Positions 24,282 through 34,494 of a stretch of DNA of 64,000 nt are shown one piece after another. The DNA is from Paenibacillus sp. Root444D2. Its GTDB lineage: Bacteria > Bacillota > Bacilli > Paenibacillales > NBRC-103111. The notes beneath the pieces are model-generated. The model saw only the letters and a program-made list of their open reading frames with translations. It was not told the DNA's origin and did not search any database. Each line of letters begins with the position of its first letter. The stretch's first letter is position 1. The DNA is taken from positions 1,298,452 through 1,362,451 of the forward strand of contig NZ_LMEO01000045.1 of the NCBI RefSeq assembly GCF_001426375.1. Reading direction: 5' to 3'. The translations under genes were made by a program, and so were the position numbers.

Positions 24282-26582
24282 GTGTTCAGAAGTAAGCGCT
24301 TCCGAGACAATTGGATTTTAATTCTGATCATCTCCAGTATTCCCGGACTTATCTTCGGCGGCGTGATTTATTGGCTTGCCGGCGAGCGTCTTGAGAACGA
24401 GCTGCTTCAGATGCACAACAAGCAGATTCAACTTAGAGCTGCCAATATTGACGAGCAGTTCTCTTACTTGGAGACGTCGGTTATGCATTGGGCATTCGAT
24501 CCAAGCTTCAGTTACTCATTAGCGAGTTTAAAACTATCGCGTGATTTCGAGATTGCTCGCAACATGACACAGACACTAGCCAATATGAAAGGCGCCAATC
24601 CACTGGCTACGGAAACAGAATTGTTCTTGGAAGGGGCTGCGCCCGTGCGGTTTCATCCCCAATACGAGGCATTAACTAGCGCTGTACAGATCGAAGGATA
24701 CAGGAATTTGCTCGCGAATGATAAGAAGGTTTTCTGGTCCCAGCATACTTCGGAGTCCGGACTTCCGCGTGATCATTCATTGTCTTTAATGGTAAAAATA
24801 CCTGAAACTAACGAGAACCCGTATGGGGTCATTGCGGTTCGGATCGACACCGCGAAGGTTGCCAAACTGCTGCAAACGTTAGCCCCTTATAACGATGGGA
24901 GTACGTTTCTGCTGGAGGAAAATGGCGATCAATTACTGTCTAGCTCAGGGAAAGAACCAGCATCGCAGCTAGATGAAGCTATTAAGAGAGAGGTACTTAC
25001 CAATAAGGCGAAATCAGGCTCATTCCTGTTTGATTGGAACCAAACGACGTACACTGTAGCCTTCGGCACCATGTCGCGTGTCGGTGCCGATTGGACTTAT
25101 GTCACTGCGTCGCCGATTAGCACAATTACCAAGCCTGTCGTTTTTATTTCTCAATTGGTCTTGACGCTAAGCATCGCGATGCTGCTGCTCGCGTTCGTTT
25201 TATCTTGGCTGGCTTCACGGCGCATCTATTCACCTATCGCACAGTTAGTTAACTTGTTAACTGGAAAGACAGGTTTAGCAGCGCTCCGGAAAGAACAAAA
25301 TGATGATTTTAAAATCATTGAGAAAGAATGGCTGCATTTGACTAGAGAAAGTATAACGCTTCAGAATAAGCTGGAGGAGCAGCTCCCTCATCTCAAGGAA
25401 GGCTTCCTGCTTCAACTTGTCCAAGGGTATTTATACTCATACTCCGAGCAATCTCTTCTGGAGAGAATGCGCAATTTCGGCTGGTCAGTGGACCATAAGC
25501 AATATGCTATGCTGTATATTCAATTAAGCGGATTTGAAAACTTGGAGGGGCGCTTCTCGTCAGGTGATGAGGGACTTGTCACTTTCGCTGCTGCCAATAT
25601 TACGAAAGAGCTTGCATCGAGTCGTTTCGATCAAGCGGAAGTGTTGAACTTTCACGATTTGTCGATCGGTATTCTCATCATCCTTTCGGAAGAAATTGAA
25701 AAGCCGGAGATAATCAAAACGTTCAGTCAAGAACTGGCTCAAGGGATTCATCATACGCTGAAAATGTACGTATCGGTCACGATCGGCAATCTTGCTATGT
25801 CTATCGTACATGTGCCCTCTCGCTTCGAGGAAGCGATGCAGGCATCAAGCAGGCGCCGCTTCGAAAGCCGGAACCAAATTATCGACCTGGAATCTCTGGA
25901 TGAACTCGAGAAAGAGAACCACGAAATTCATTATCCTTTCGCACTCGAAAGAGCGATTATTCAGGCTATTCGAATGGGCCAGAATGAAGAAGCGAAGCAG
26001 CTTATTCAGGCTTTCATGGAAGAACTGCTCGAACGCGGAGCCAAGGTGATCGACATTCAGCAAGGTAATCTTCAATTACTCGGCAGTATCTTGCATGCTA
26101 TTCGACTTGCGAATTTGGATCCAAACCGAATATTTAAATCGGCTAATTTATATGAACAACTTATGCAAATCGGGGACCCGCAGAAAATGATCGCTTGGTT
26201 CCATGATAAAGTAGTGAGTCCATGCATGGTGGAGCTGGAATCGCGATCCGATGCCGAAGTGAAAAAGACTGTGGAAACTGCGATGATTTATCTTCAGAAC
26301 AATTACATGAAGGAAATATCTCTGGATAGCTGCGCCGACTACGCAGGCACGAATACGGTTGCGTTAAGCAAAGCGTTCAAACAGGTCAGCGGTAAAAATT
26401 TTATTGACTATTTAACCGAGCTGCGTATTGAAAAAGCGAAGGAGCTTTTGCGCGACACGGATATGAAAATCAACGATATTGCCGAAAAGGCTGGTTATCA
26501 GCCAAGCTATTTTAATCGAATCTTTAAGAAACAAGAAGATATAACACCAAGCCGATATCGGGAGTTAAACAGAAATGAATAG
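24282..26582 (+). CDS. Membrane-bound AraC-family transcriptional regulator
   Basis: Regulator of 766 residues that joins an extracytoplasmic sensor to a DNA-binding domain. Membrane helix at about residues 11-32, an outside Cache-like region (35-280), second helix at about 290-312, a coiled linker and cytoplasmic region, then two AraC helix-turn-helix motifs at the C-terminus (SLDSCADYAGTNTVALSKAFKQVSG and KINDIAEKAGYQPSYFNRIFKKQ). GTG start eight bases after AGGGGG. Such proteins sit beside LplB/YtcP-type transporters in Paenibacillus and probably sense the oligosaccharide and activate the genes that follow. Confidence 0.88.
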   Translation: MFRSKRFRDNWILILIISSIPGLIFGGVIYWLAGERLENELLQMHNKQIQLRAANIDEQFSYLETSVMHWAFDPSFSYSLASLKLSRDFEIARNMTQTLANMKGANPLATETELFLEGAAPVRFHPQYEALTSAVQIEGYRNLLANDKKVFWSQHTSESGLPRDHSLSLMVKIPETNENPYGVIAVRIDTAKVAKLLQTLAPYNDGSTFLLEENGDQLLSSSGKEPASQLDEAIKREVLTNKAKSGSFLFDWNQTTYTVAFGTMSRVGADWTYVTASPISTITKPVVFISQLVLTLSIAMLLLAFVLSWLASRRIYSPIAQLVNLLTGKTGLAALRKEQNDDFKIIEKEWLHLTRESITLQNKLEEQLPHLKEGFLLQLVQGYLYSYSEQSLLERMRNFGWSVDHKQYAMLYIQLSGFENLEGRFSSGDEGLVTFAAANITKELASSRFDQAEVLNFHDLSIGILIILSEEIEKPEIIKTFSQELAQGIHHTLKMYVSVTIGNLAMSIVHVPSRFEEAMQASSRRRFESRNQIIDLESLDELEKENHEIHYPFALERAIIQAIRMGQNEEAKQLIQAFMEELLERGAKVIDIQQGNLQLLGSILHAIRLANLDPNRIFKSANLYEQLMQIGDPQKMIAWFHDKVVSPCMVELESRSDAEVKKTVETAMIYLQNNYMKEISLDSCADYAGTNTVALSKAFKQVSGKNFIDYLTELRIEKAKELLRDTDMKINDIAEKAGYQPSYFNRIFKKQEDITPSRYRELNRNE

Positions 26583-26593
26583 CTTCAACCCGT

Positions 26594-26623
26594 AAACCGC
26601 CTGCAATGGCGGTTTGTTTTTTT
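26594..26623 (+). terminator. Terminator of the AraC-type regulator
   Basis: AAACCGCC/GGCGGTTT stem with 6-base loop, followed by a T-rich tail. Confidence 0.9.
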
Positions 26624-26766
26624 GGTTTGGAAAAAAAGTCTTAATCCCGCAAAAAAGTGAAATGTCCCGTCATGTAGGGAGTTAGAAAGTGTAGTTGATG
26701 GAAATTCCCCCAGATACTAATCTTGAACCAAGGCACGAAACAAATTCGGAGAGGGGTAAAGATAAC

Positions 26767-29412
26767 ATGGGAGAAAAAAAGCAACTCCGCGTGCATTGGT
26801 TGGAGGAAGAACTTCCAAACTCTTGCGGTGTTACATGGGGAGTACCTTGGCATATAGGTGAATTAAATCGGTCGAAAGCTGGCACTTTCACCCTTAATGA
26901 TCCGTCAGGAAATCCGCTCGCGCTTCAAAGCTGGCCAACTGCTTATTGGCCTGACGGCAGCGTAAAATGGACCGCCCACGCCGCATCGTTCGATAAACCT
27001 GTTAGTGAAGGCTATACACTACAAGTCGCCGATGAACAGTCTATTGCGATCCATGTAAGATCCCGTATGAAGGTTACTCAATCGGCTGATGAAGTGACCG
27101 TCGATACCGGAGTCATCCGGTGTATCGTTGGAAAACAAGGAAAGTCATTCATCCGCGCTTTATATCACGGGGAGAAGCTAATCAGCTCGAATGGTTCACT
27201 TGTCAGTATTCGCGAAGAACGACGAACGACTTCGAGCGGGCGTCTTTATCAGGAAGAATCGTTTCGTGGCGAGATCACATCCGTAACCATCGAACAGGAG
27301 GGTCCCTTACGGGTCGTACTTATGGTAGAGGGCGAGCATATCTCCAAGAAAGCCGATCGTTCTTGGCTCCCCTTCCGGCTGCGTCTCTATTTCTATGCCA
27401 ACCAAGCATCGATTCGGATTGTCCACACCTCATTGTTCAAAGGAGATCCACAGGAGGACTTCGTGAAAGGGCTTGGCATCTCTTTTGCTTTGCCGCTGAA
27501 AGCCCCCCTTTATAATAGGTATGTTCGTTTTGCGGGCGATACAGGCTTTTTCAGTGAATCGCCCAGACATTTGTCGACATGGCGGACGAAAGGCGTCTAC
27601 ATGGACATGTTCTGGCGTCAGCAAGCTGGAGAAGCCATTGCATTTGATCATGAGAAAGATGCGAAATTCAAAGCGCTGCTTGATGATTCCGCTGCCTGGG
27701 ACAGCTTTAAGTTGACGCAGCTTTCCGCCGACTCCTATTCTGTCGTCAAGCAAACATACGAAGAATGCAGCCCAGTGAAGGCTGTCAGCGGTAACCGTGC
27801 GAAAGGGCTCGTATATGCCGGAGACACTCACGGCGGGCTTGCAGCAGGGCTTCGCAATTTTTGGCAGAAGCATCCATCATCTTTGGAAGTAACCGGTATG
27901 ACGACAGATGAAGCCAAGCTAACACTCTGGTTCTGGTCGCCGGATGCAGCAGCTATGGATATGCGTCATTACGATACGAAAACGTATGTAGAATCCGCCT
28001 ATGAGGGATCGGAAGAGCTGCGCAGTACACCATATGGAATCGGAAATACGAACGAGCTTATGCTGTGGTGCTGCGATGGGACACCCGCTGCGACCGACCT
28101 TGCAAACATGACTAGCCATATTCAATCCCCGCCTCAGCTCTTATGTGAGCCAGCACGTTATCATGATACAAACGTATTCGGTATCTGGAGCCTGCCTGAT
28201 CGCAGTACGCCTGCTAAAGCTTGGATTGAAGAGCAACTCGACGCTTGTTTGAGCTTCTATAAGCAAGAGATCGAGGGGCGGCGGTGGTACGGTTTCTGGG
28301 ATTATGGAGATTTCATGCATACGTACGATCCCGTACGGCACGAATGGCGATACGACGTAGGCGGGTTTGCCTGGCAGAATACCGAGCTTGTGCCGAACAT
28401 CTGGCTTTGGCTCTCGTTCTTGCGCTCGGGACGTGCAGATTTGTTCCGCATGGCGGAGGCCATGACACGTCATACGAGTGAAGTGGATGTCTATCATTCC
28501 GGAGAATATGCAGGACTCGGGTCTCGGCATAATGTCGTTCACTGGGGTTGCGGATGCAAGGAAGCGCGCATAGCAATGGCGGGTTTGCATCGTTACTATT
28601 ACTTCTTGACTGCAGATGAACGAATTGGAGATATTTTGGCGGAAGTGGCCGATGCAGATTTCGCCACCGTCGGAATCGATCCGATGAGAGCTTATTTCCC
28701 GAAGGACGAGCATCCTACCCATGTGAGGAGCGGTCCGGACTGGGCAGCCTTTAGCTCAAATTGGATGTCGCAATGGGAACGCTTTGAGAATCCGAAATAC
28801 AGAGATAAGATCCTGCAAGGGATTAAGAATTTGAAGGCCGCACCGTTCCGGCTCTTATCAGGCACGACATTCGGATACGATCCGAATACCGGTATTCTTA
28901 CCCATATCGGCGACGGCAACTACGGATATCATATGGTCATTTCCTTCGGCGCGCCGCAAGTGTGGATAGAGCTTTCGCAACTGCTCTCCGATCCTGAATG
29001 GGATGACATGCTCGTAGAATTTGGGGAATTTTATTACCTAGAACCTGAGGAAAAGTTAGCCCGAACGAATGGAGTCATCGATCATAATAAATTCAGCTGG
29101 CCGATGTTTGCGGCATCGATGGCGGCTTACGCAGCCAACCGACGCAGTAATACTGCTCTGGCTGCGTTAACATGGCGGATCATGCTGGAGAATCGTCTGC
29201 CGGGGGGCAGCGAGGACGCGACGCGAACCTATCAAGTGCCGGAGCACGCGTATGTTCGACCTATTCAAGAACTGCCGAGCATCACGACAAATGTAACGTC
29301 GCAATGGTCCTTAAATGCGATCATGTGCCTGGAGCTAATCGGGAACGAACTGCCGACGGAGTTGAATGCTGAATATCTAAGCGCTTCCTATGCCGTGGAT
29401 CAGAAGAATTAA
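26767..29412 (+). CDS. PcRGLX/YetA-like exo-rhamnogalacturonan lyase family protein (PL26-like)
   Basis: Protein of 881 residues with no signal peptide, so cytoplasmic. The N-terminal signature VTWGVPWHIGELNRSKAGTF and QSWPTAYWPDGSVKWT is that of the YetA/PcRGLX family, whose fungal member is an exo-rhamnogalacturonan lyase. A central alpha-toroid region with WYGFWDYGDFMHTYDP and a C-terminal beta part follow. Start at 26767 follows GGAGAGGGGTAAAGATAAC. First structural gene of the island; probably removes unsaturated disaccharides from imported rhamnogalacturonan oligomers. Confidence 0.78.
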   Translation: MGEKKQLRVHWLEEELPNSCGVTWGVPWHIGELNRSKAGTFTLNDPSGNPLALQSWPTAYWPDGSVKWTAHAASFDKPVSEGYTLQVADEQSIAIHVRSRMKVTQSADEVTVDTGVIRCIVGKQGKSFIRALYHGEKLISSNGSLVSIREERRTTSSGRLYQEESFRGEITSVTIEQEGPLRVVLMVEGEHISKKADRSWLPFRLRLYFYANQASIRIVHTSLFKGDPQEDFVKGLGISFALPLKAPLYNRYVRFAGDTGFFSESPRHLSTWRTKGVYMDMFWRQQAGEAIAFDHEKDAKFKALLDDSAAWDSFKLTQLSADSYSVVKQTYEECSPVKAVSGNRAKGLVYAGDTHGGLAAGLRNFWQKHPSSLEVTGMTTDEAKLTLWFWSPDAAAMDMRHYDTKTYVESAYEGSEELRSTPYGIGNTNELMLWCCDGTPAATDLANMTSHIQSPPQLLCEPARYHDTNVFGIWSLPDRSTPAKAWIEEQLDACLSFYKQEIEGRRWYGFWDYGDFMHTYDPVRHEWRYDVGGFAWQNTELVPNIWLWLSFLRSGRADLFRMAEAMTRHTSEVDVYHSGEYAGLGSRHNVVHWGCGCKEARIAMAGLHRYYYFLTADERIGDILAEVADADFATVGIDPMRAYFPKDEHPTHVRSGPDWAAFSSNWMSQWERFENPKYRDKILQGIKNLKAAPFRLLSGTTFGYDPNTGILTHIGDGNYGYHMVISFGAPQVWIELSQLLSDPEWDDMLVEFGEFYYLEPEEKLARTNGVIDHNKFSWPMFAASMAAYAANRRSNTALAALTWRIMLENRLPGGSEDATRTYQVPEHAYVRPIQELPSITTNVTSQWSLNAIMCLELIGNELPTELNAEYLSASYAVDQKN

Positions 29413-29460
29413 TCGATGCAGTCTAAGATTGTAAATTTCAATGTTCGAGGAGGAACTGTT

Positions 29461-30519
29461 TTGAAATACGTAACGGTCAATGAAACGGATATTAAACAAG
29501 CCATCGACAGGCTCGTAAGCAGAACGTTTCAGATGGATATGACATGGGACTGGCCTGCCGGAGTTGCTTTCTACGGCGTAGGCCAAGCTTATCTGGCTAC
29601 TGGTGAATCAACGTATTTGGATCAATTGCAAGCGTGGATCGATGAGCAGTTGGAGGACGGCCTTCCTAAGTTAACGGTCAACGCTGTATCCATTGGTCAT
29701 ACATTGCTTACACTGTACGATCAAACCAAATCGGAACGTTATCTGGATATTGCGGTCCAAATGGCGGAGTTCTTAAGAACGGATGCAGTACGATTCGCGG
29801 ATGGCGTGTTTCAGCACACCGTATCGCAAAATTACGATTTCCCGCAACAGGCTTGGGTCGATACGATGTTTATGGCAGGATATTTTCTCATCCGTATTGG
29901 CACTTTACTTAAAAGAAACGATTGGCTCGAGGATGGCTTACTTCAGTACCACACACACGAGCGCTTCTTGCAGGATCGCGAAACAAATCTTTATGTTCAC
30001 GGTTGGGATCATATCGCCCACAACAACATGTCCGCTGTCTATTGGGCGCGTGGCAATTCATGGGCAGCTTATACGATGTCGGAAGCGCTGCATATCGTAG
30101 AAGTCACACATCCGTCCTATATGAAAATATACGATTCGCTGCGTGATCAACTTAGCAGCATCGTCCGGCTCCAATCTGATCATGGGCTCTGGCACACCGT
30201 GCTGAATGATCCGACCTCTTATGAGGAAACATCGGGTTCTGCGGGTCTTGCCGCCGGATTGATTCGATATAACGAAGCCATCGGCGCTCCTATGTACAAT
30301 AAGTATATTCAGAAGGCCGTGCCTGCCGTATTATCGAAAATTTCGAATAACGGTACAGTATTGGATGTTTCGGCTGGAACGGCTGTTATGAAAGACGCCG
30401 ACGGCTACAAAGGCGTCGCCCATGAACGGATTCAAGGCTGGGGACAGGGGTTGACCTTAGTATTCCTCTCTTCGCTTCTAACGTACAAATGGTTGAAAGA
30501 CAATTCACAAACCGAGTAA
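29461..30519 (+). CDS. GH105 unsaturated rhamnogalacturonyl hydrolase (YteR/YesR-like)
   Basis: Releases the unsaturated uronic acid left by lyases. An (alpha/alpha)6-barrel protein of 352 residues. Family motifs WVDTMFMAGYFL (with the general-acid Asp), HGWDH, YWARGNSWAAY, ETSGSAGLAAGL and RIQGWGQGLT are all present. TTG start at 29461 lies seven bases after GAGGAGG. Cytoplasmic; 48 bases behind the PL26-like gene, so co-transcribed. Confidence 0.9.
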   Translation: MKYVTVNETDIKQAIDRLVSRTFQMDMTWDWPAGVAFYGVGQAYLATGESTYLDQLQAWIDEQLEDGLPKLTVNAVSIGHTLLTLYDQTKSERYLDIAVQMAEFLRTDAVRFADGVFQHTVSQNYDFPQQAWVDTMFMAGYFLIRIGTLLKRNDWLEDGLLQYHTHERFLQDRETNLYVHGWDHIAHNNMSAVYWARGNSWAAYTMSEALHIVEVTHPSYMKIYDSLRDQLSSIVRLQSDHGLWHTVLNDPTSYEETSGSAGLAAGLIRYNEAIGAPMYNKYIQKAVPAVLSKISNNGTVLDVSAGTAVMKDADGYKGVAHERIQGWGQGLTLVFLSSLLTYKWLKDNSQTE

Positions 30520-30550
30520 AAGAATGTTCAAGCCATTCATACTTCTAATG

Positions 30551-30577
30551 AAACCGGCTGCCGTGGCATCCGGTTTT
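30551..30577 (+). terminator. Terminator after GH105 gene
   Basis: AAACCGG and CCGGTTT with an inner TGC/GCA pairing, followed by TTTTCT. Splits the island into two transcripts. Confidence 0.7.
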
Positions 30578-30636
30578 CTACTTCCTCCATCCCCCTCATG
30601 ATGATAATACTTTTTTTCTAACTTCATACTTTTTTG

Positions 30637-30650
30637 AGAAAACGGTTTCA
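30637..30650 (+). promoter_or_regulatory. Candidate CcpA site (cre)
   Basis: AGAAAACGGTTTCA differs from the cre pattern TGNAANCGNNNNCA only at the first base and is centred in the gap before the transporter genes. Catabolite repression of the transporter is plausible. Confidence 0.45.
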
Positions 30651-30746
30651 AAATAGTGTTGTTGTCAGAAATATTTGAATCTTATAGTGTTTAACTTACA
30701 AAGCCACAAGCTAAAGTTTCAATTCAATTTGCGAAGGAGTGAGAAC

Positions 30747-31715
30747 ATGATCAAAGCATCGGGTGCTGAAGAGCACATAGCGCCTGTCACATCCGCAAGA
30801 AATTCCAAGCGCAATACGCTAATTGGCAAAGTTCTAAGAGATAAATATCTATTGCTGCTGTTGCTGCCGGGATTGGCCTACTTTATTGTTTTTAAATATG
30901 TTCCGATGTGGGGGGTCCTCCTTGCCTTCAAGAACTATCAGCCTTACGTCGGTTTTTTTAAAAGCGAGTGGGTTGGACTAGATAATTTTAAGCAATTTTT
31001 TCAAGATCCCGTATTTTTTAGATTGATACGCAATACGCTTTTGCTTGGTTTGTACGATATGGTGTTTTTCTTCCCGGCGCCAATCATACTGGCGGTATTG
31101 TTAAACGAAGTCCGCAAATCTTTTTACAAACGCTTTATCCAATCACTAATTTATATCCCGCATTTTATTTCGATGGTTATTGTTGCAAGTATTTCCTATC
31201 TTCTTTTGACGACAGAAGGTGGAGTCATCAATGAACTGATGCTTAAGCTATTCGGGTATAAAATGGACTTTCTGACAAGTGAAAACTGGTTTCGTCCCAT
31301 GATTATCACACAGAGTATTTGGAAAGAGATGGGTTGGGGAACGATCATCTTCCTCGCAGCGCTTGCGGGGGTGGATCAAGAGCAGTATGAAGCGGCCATC
31401 GTCGATGGAGCAAACCGTTTCCGCCAACTGTGGCACATTACGCTGCCAGCCATTCAAGGAACGATCATTATCGTGCTGATTCTGCGAATGGGTCACTTTA
31501 TGGATCGTGGATTTGAACAAGTCTTATTAATGATCAACCCGCTAAACCGGCCTGTGGCCGAAGTATTTGACACTTATGTTTATACGGCGGGGATCGTACA
31601 GGGCGCTTTCAGCTACAGTGCGGCAGTAGGGTTATTTAAAGCCATTATCGGCGTCATTCTCGTCTTTTCAACGAATTATTTAGCCAAAAGGGCTGGACAT
31701 TCCGGTATATTCTGA
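30747..31715 (+). CDS. Carbohydrate ABC transporter permease, LplB/YteP type
   Basis: Inner-membrane permease of 322 residues with six membrane helices and the EAA cytoplasmic-loop motif (EAAIVDGANRFRQLWHITLP). The N-terminal pattern YLLLLLLPGLAYFIVFKYVPMWG is typical of the LplB/YteP group, which imports complex pectic oligosaccharides such as rhamnogalacturonan disaccharides. Start follows AAGGAGTGAGAAC. No ATPase gene lies in the island; such systems borrow a shared MsmX-type ATPase. Confidence 0.9.
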   Translation: MIKASGAEEHIAPVTSARNSKRNTLIGKVLRDKYLLLLLLPGLAYFIVFKYVPMWGVLLAFKNYQPYVGFFKSEWVGLDNFKQFFQDPVFFRLIRNTLLLGLYDMVFFFPAPIILAVLLNEVRKSFYKRFIQSLIYIPHFISMVIVASISYLLLTTEGGVINELMLKLFGYKMDFLTSENWFRPMIITQSIWKEMGWGTIIFLAALAGVDQEQYEAAIVDGANRFRQLWHITLPAIQGTIIIVLILRMGHFMDRGFEQVLLMINPLNRPVAEVFDTYVYTAGIVQGAFSYSAAVGLFKAIIGVILVFSTNYLAKRAGHSGIF

Positions 31716-31789
31716 TGCTTACGAAGAAAGTTTTGCTATCGCAAAACTCAGCACATGCTTACGAAGAAAGTTTTGCTATCGCAAAACTC
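31715..31789 (+). repeat. Twin 35-bp direct repeat with internal hairpin
   Basis: Identical copies at 31715-31749 and 31755-31789, each containing the 8-bp stem AGTTTTGC/GCAAAACT with loop TATC. They lie between the two permease genes, immediately before the ribosome binding site of the second. No stop signal follows, so they may act as an mRNA spacer or stability element. Confidence 0.9.
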
Positions 31790-31805
31790 TTAGGAGGAGA
31801 GCACT

Positions 31806-32687
31806 ATGAACACGTGTCATTCGTCAGTAGGCGAAAAATTGTTTGATATCGCCAATTATCTCTTTCTTGCTCTCGTTGCCCTTACTATGATCCTTCCGGT
31901 TATGTATATCGTGGCGGGGTCGTTCGCAAGCGATCTTGAGATTGGAAGCAGATCCTTTTTTCTAATTCCCAAAGAAATTACATTTGATGCTTACAAGTTC
32001 GTTTTTAAAGATAATACGTTGCCGCGAAGTTTATTCGTATCCGTATTTATAACCGTAGGAGGAACTCTTGTAAACCTATTGTTTACCTTTACGATGGCCT
32101 ATGCTTTATCACGGCGGCACATGATTGGCCGAAATGTCGTCTTGAACCTAATCATCTTCACGATGGTGTTTAGCGGCGGGATTATTCCTACTTATCTGGT
32201 TGTCAAAGGCTTAGGACTATTGAACACCTACTGGGCGGTCATGCTGCCTGTCGCTATCAACGCCTTTAACTTGATTGTCGTGAAATCATTTTTCCAGGAA
32301 ATTCCGGGCGAATTAATTGAATCGGCCCGAATAGACGGATGTAATGATATAGGTGTACTTTGGCGAATTGTTTTACCGCTCTCCAAACCGGTTATCGCAA
32401 CATTCGCTCTTTTCTACGCCGTTGCCCATTGGAATGATTTCTTTAATGCTTTGATCTATCTATCTGACGCTAAAAAGTGGCCGATGCAGGTTCTATTGCG
32501 GCAAATTGTCCTTTTGGCAACTGGTTCGCTAGACATGGGGACATACGATCCCACCTATGTGAAACCGCCGGATCAATCAATTAAAATGGCAATCATCGTT
32601 GTGGGTACATTACCGATATTGATGGTTTATCCGTTTATTCAAAAGTATTTTGCCAAAGGGGTTTTAATTGGCGCGGTAAAAGGGTGA
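31806..32687 (+). CDS. Carbohydrate ABC transporter permease, LplC/YtcP type
   Basis: Partner permease of 293 residues with six membrane helices. EAA-loop ESARIDGCNDIGVLWRIVLPLS, and the typical C-terminus YPFIQKYFAKGVLIGAVKG. Ribosome binding site TTAGGAGGAGAGCACT. Functions with the upstream permease and the binding protein downstream. Confidence 0.92.
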   Translation: MNTCHSSVGEKLFDIANYLFLALVALTMILPVMYIVAGSFASDLEIGSRSFFLIPKEITFDAYKFVFKDNTLPRSLFVSVFITVGGTLVNLLFTFTMAYALSRRHMIGRNVVLNLIIFTMVFSGGIIPTYLVVKGLGLLNTYWAVMLPVAINAFNLIVVKSFFQEIPGELIESARIDGCNDIGVLWRIVLPLSKPVIATFALFYAVAHWNDFFNALIYLSDAKKWPMQVLLRQIVLLATGSLDMGTYDPTYVKPPDQSIKMAIIVVGTLPILMVYPFIQKYFAKGVLIGAVKG

Positions 32688-32814
32688 ATGTTTTATAGCG
32701 GCAGGTGACTATTTTAGGATTGTCGCAGCATCGGTCCAAGTCCAGTAAAGTATTGACGACAGGTGCATGCTTCATCATAAACAAGTATATTTTTGATAAG
32801 AAAAAGGGAGGAAC

Positions 32815-34377
32815 ATGAATATGAATTGGGAAAAAAAGAAAAAACCATTGCTTGCCACTACTAGCATCATAGTAGCAGTCACAGTTATAGCGGGGTGCAG
32901 CTCGAGTACCAATGAGTCTAAAGCGACAGACACATCCAAAGCAACGGCAGGAGCGACGACCGCAGCCAAAGAAAAGCCATTCCCCGTCAGTATCATGTTA
33001 AAGAGCTACTACAATGATACAGCTACCCCGGAAAGTAAAGTATGGAAAAAAGTTGAAGAATATACGAACACGAAGCTGGATTTCCAATTTGTTCCTGATG
33101 CAAGCTATAACGACAAACTGAACATTACGCTTGCTTCCGGCTCTATTCCTTCTCTTCTATTTGTTAATAATGCGAAATTGCCTGCTGTTGCCAACGCCAT
33201 CAAAGGAGGCGCATTCTGGGAAATAGGCCCTTATCTCAAAGATTATCCGAATCTTAAACAAGCGAACCCCACTGTTCTTAACAATACGTCGGTAAACGGT
33301 AAATTCTATGGCCTTTATGTATCCCGCCCGATCGGACGAATGGGAATCAGCTACCGTAAGGACTGGCTTGATAATTTAGGCATGAAGGAACCGAAGACGA
33401 TCGATGAATTTTACGCGATGTTAAAGGCATTCGCCACCAATGATCCTGATAAAAACGGCAAAAATGATACGTATGGCATGGTCATAACCAAATATGCGGG
33501 ACCCTTTGATATCATGCAAACTTGGTTCGGTGCTCCGAATAAATGGGCTGAGAAAGACGGTAAGCTGGTTCCTGCTCATTTGACTTCGGAATACATGGAT
33601 GCGCTCAAATTTTTCAAAAAACTTTATGATGAGAAGTTAATCAACCAAGATTTTGCGGTGTATGATTCGGCCAAATGGAATGATCCGATTATTAACGGAC
33701 AAGCGGGTGTAGCGGTTGACGTCACAGAACGTTCCTATCAGATTGAAGAGAAAATGAAACAAGTCAATCCGAAGGGCAGTATAGATTTAATTGGCGCTGT
33801 AAGCGGCCCTACCGGTCTTCATAATCAACCGACAGCTGGACACAACGGCATGTTCCTCATCTCCAAATCTAGCGTTAAAACAGAAGCCGACCTGAAGAAA
33901 GTGCTTACTTTCTTGGATAAAACCAACGATAAAGATATGCAAGCGTTACTCAACTTTGGTATTGAAGGTGTTCATTATAAAGTTGAAGACGGCAAACAAG
34001 TTATTCTTATTGTTCCAACTGATCCGATGGCCCCTGATATTAATAACAAGAATATGAACCAGATCTTATCTTCGATCCCGTACATTATAAATGACATGTT
34101 CAAACCGTCTACACCGCTTCGCACGAAGTCAATTGAAGTACAAAAAGCAAATGAAAAAATTATTGTTACAAATCCCGGAGAACCATTTACAACGGCAACC
34201 TATACGCAAAAAGGCGCGCAGTTGGATCAAATGGTGGAAGACGCACGAATTAAATTTATTGTCGGCAAAATTGATGAAGCCGGCTTTAAAGCCGACATGG
34301 ATTTGTGGAAAAAGAGTGGCGGTGACGACTATACAAAAGAAATCACCGAAGCCTACGCTGCAAGTAAGGCTAAGTAA
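32815..34377 (+). CDS. Extracellular solute-binding lipoprotein of the island transporter
   Basis: Lipoprotein of 520 residues: basic N-terminus, hydrophobic stretch, lipobox VIAGC (Cys about residue 28), a Ser/Thr/Lys-rich spacer, then a large periplasmic-binding fold of the LplA/YtcQ family (conserved GMSYRKDWLD-like segment, DKNGKNDTYG). Captures oligosaccharides outside the membrane. Start is either ATG 32815 or 32821; the second has better spacing from GGAGG. Confidence 0.9.
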   Translation: MNMNWEKKKKPLLATTSIIVAVTVIAGCSSSTNESKATDTSKATAGATTAAKEKPFPVSIMLKSYYNDTATPESKVWKKVEEYTNTKLDFQFVPDASYNDKLNITLASGSIPSLLFVNNAKLPAVANAIKGGAFWEIGPYLKDYPNLKQANPTVLNNTSVNGKFYGLYVSRPIGRMGISYRKDWLDNLGMKEPKTIDEFYAMLKAFATNDPDKNGKNDTYGMVITKYAGPFDIMQTWFGAPNKWAEKDGKLVPAHLTSEYMDALKFFKKLYDEKLINQDFAVYDSAKWNDPIINGQAGVAVDVTERSYQIEEKMKQVNPKGSIDLIGAVSGPTGLHNQPTAGHNGMFLISKSSVKTEADLKKVLTFLDKTNDKDMQALLNFGIEGVHYKVEDGKQVILIVPTDPMAPDINNKNMNQILSSIPYIINDMFKPSTPLRTKSIEVQKANEKIIVTNPGEPFTTATYTQKGAQLDQMVEDARIKFIVGKIDEAGFKADMDLWKKSGGDDYTKEITEAYAASKAK

Positions 34378-34409
34378 GTTAAGCGAATAGAAGTACTCTT
34401 TGATGATAA

Positions 34410-34442
34410 GGTCCAGTCGCTCAGTAGGACTGGACTTTATTT
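34410..34442 (+). terminator. Terminator after the binding-protein gene
   Basis: GTCCAGTC/GACTGGAC stem with 9-base loop and a following TTTATTT. Confidence 0.75.
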
Positions 34443-34494
34443 CGAAAGGGTTCCGGGTGGAACGAATAACGTTATAACCAAAGGAGCAGAAACG

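Noticed and set aside
34091..34390. 99-codon frame within the binding-protein gene
   Set aside because: Shadow of the solute-binding lipoprotein in another frame, Lys/Arg-rich without ribosome site.
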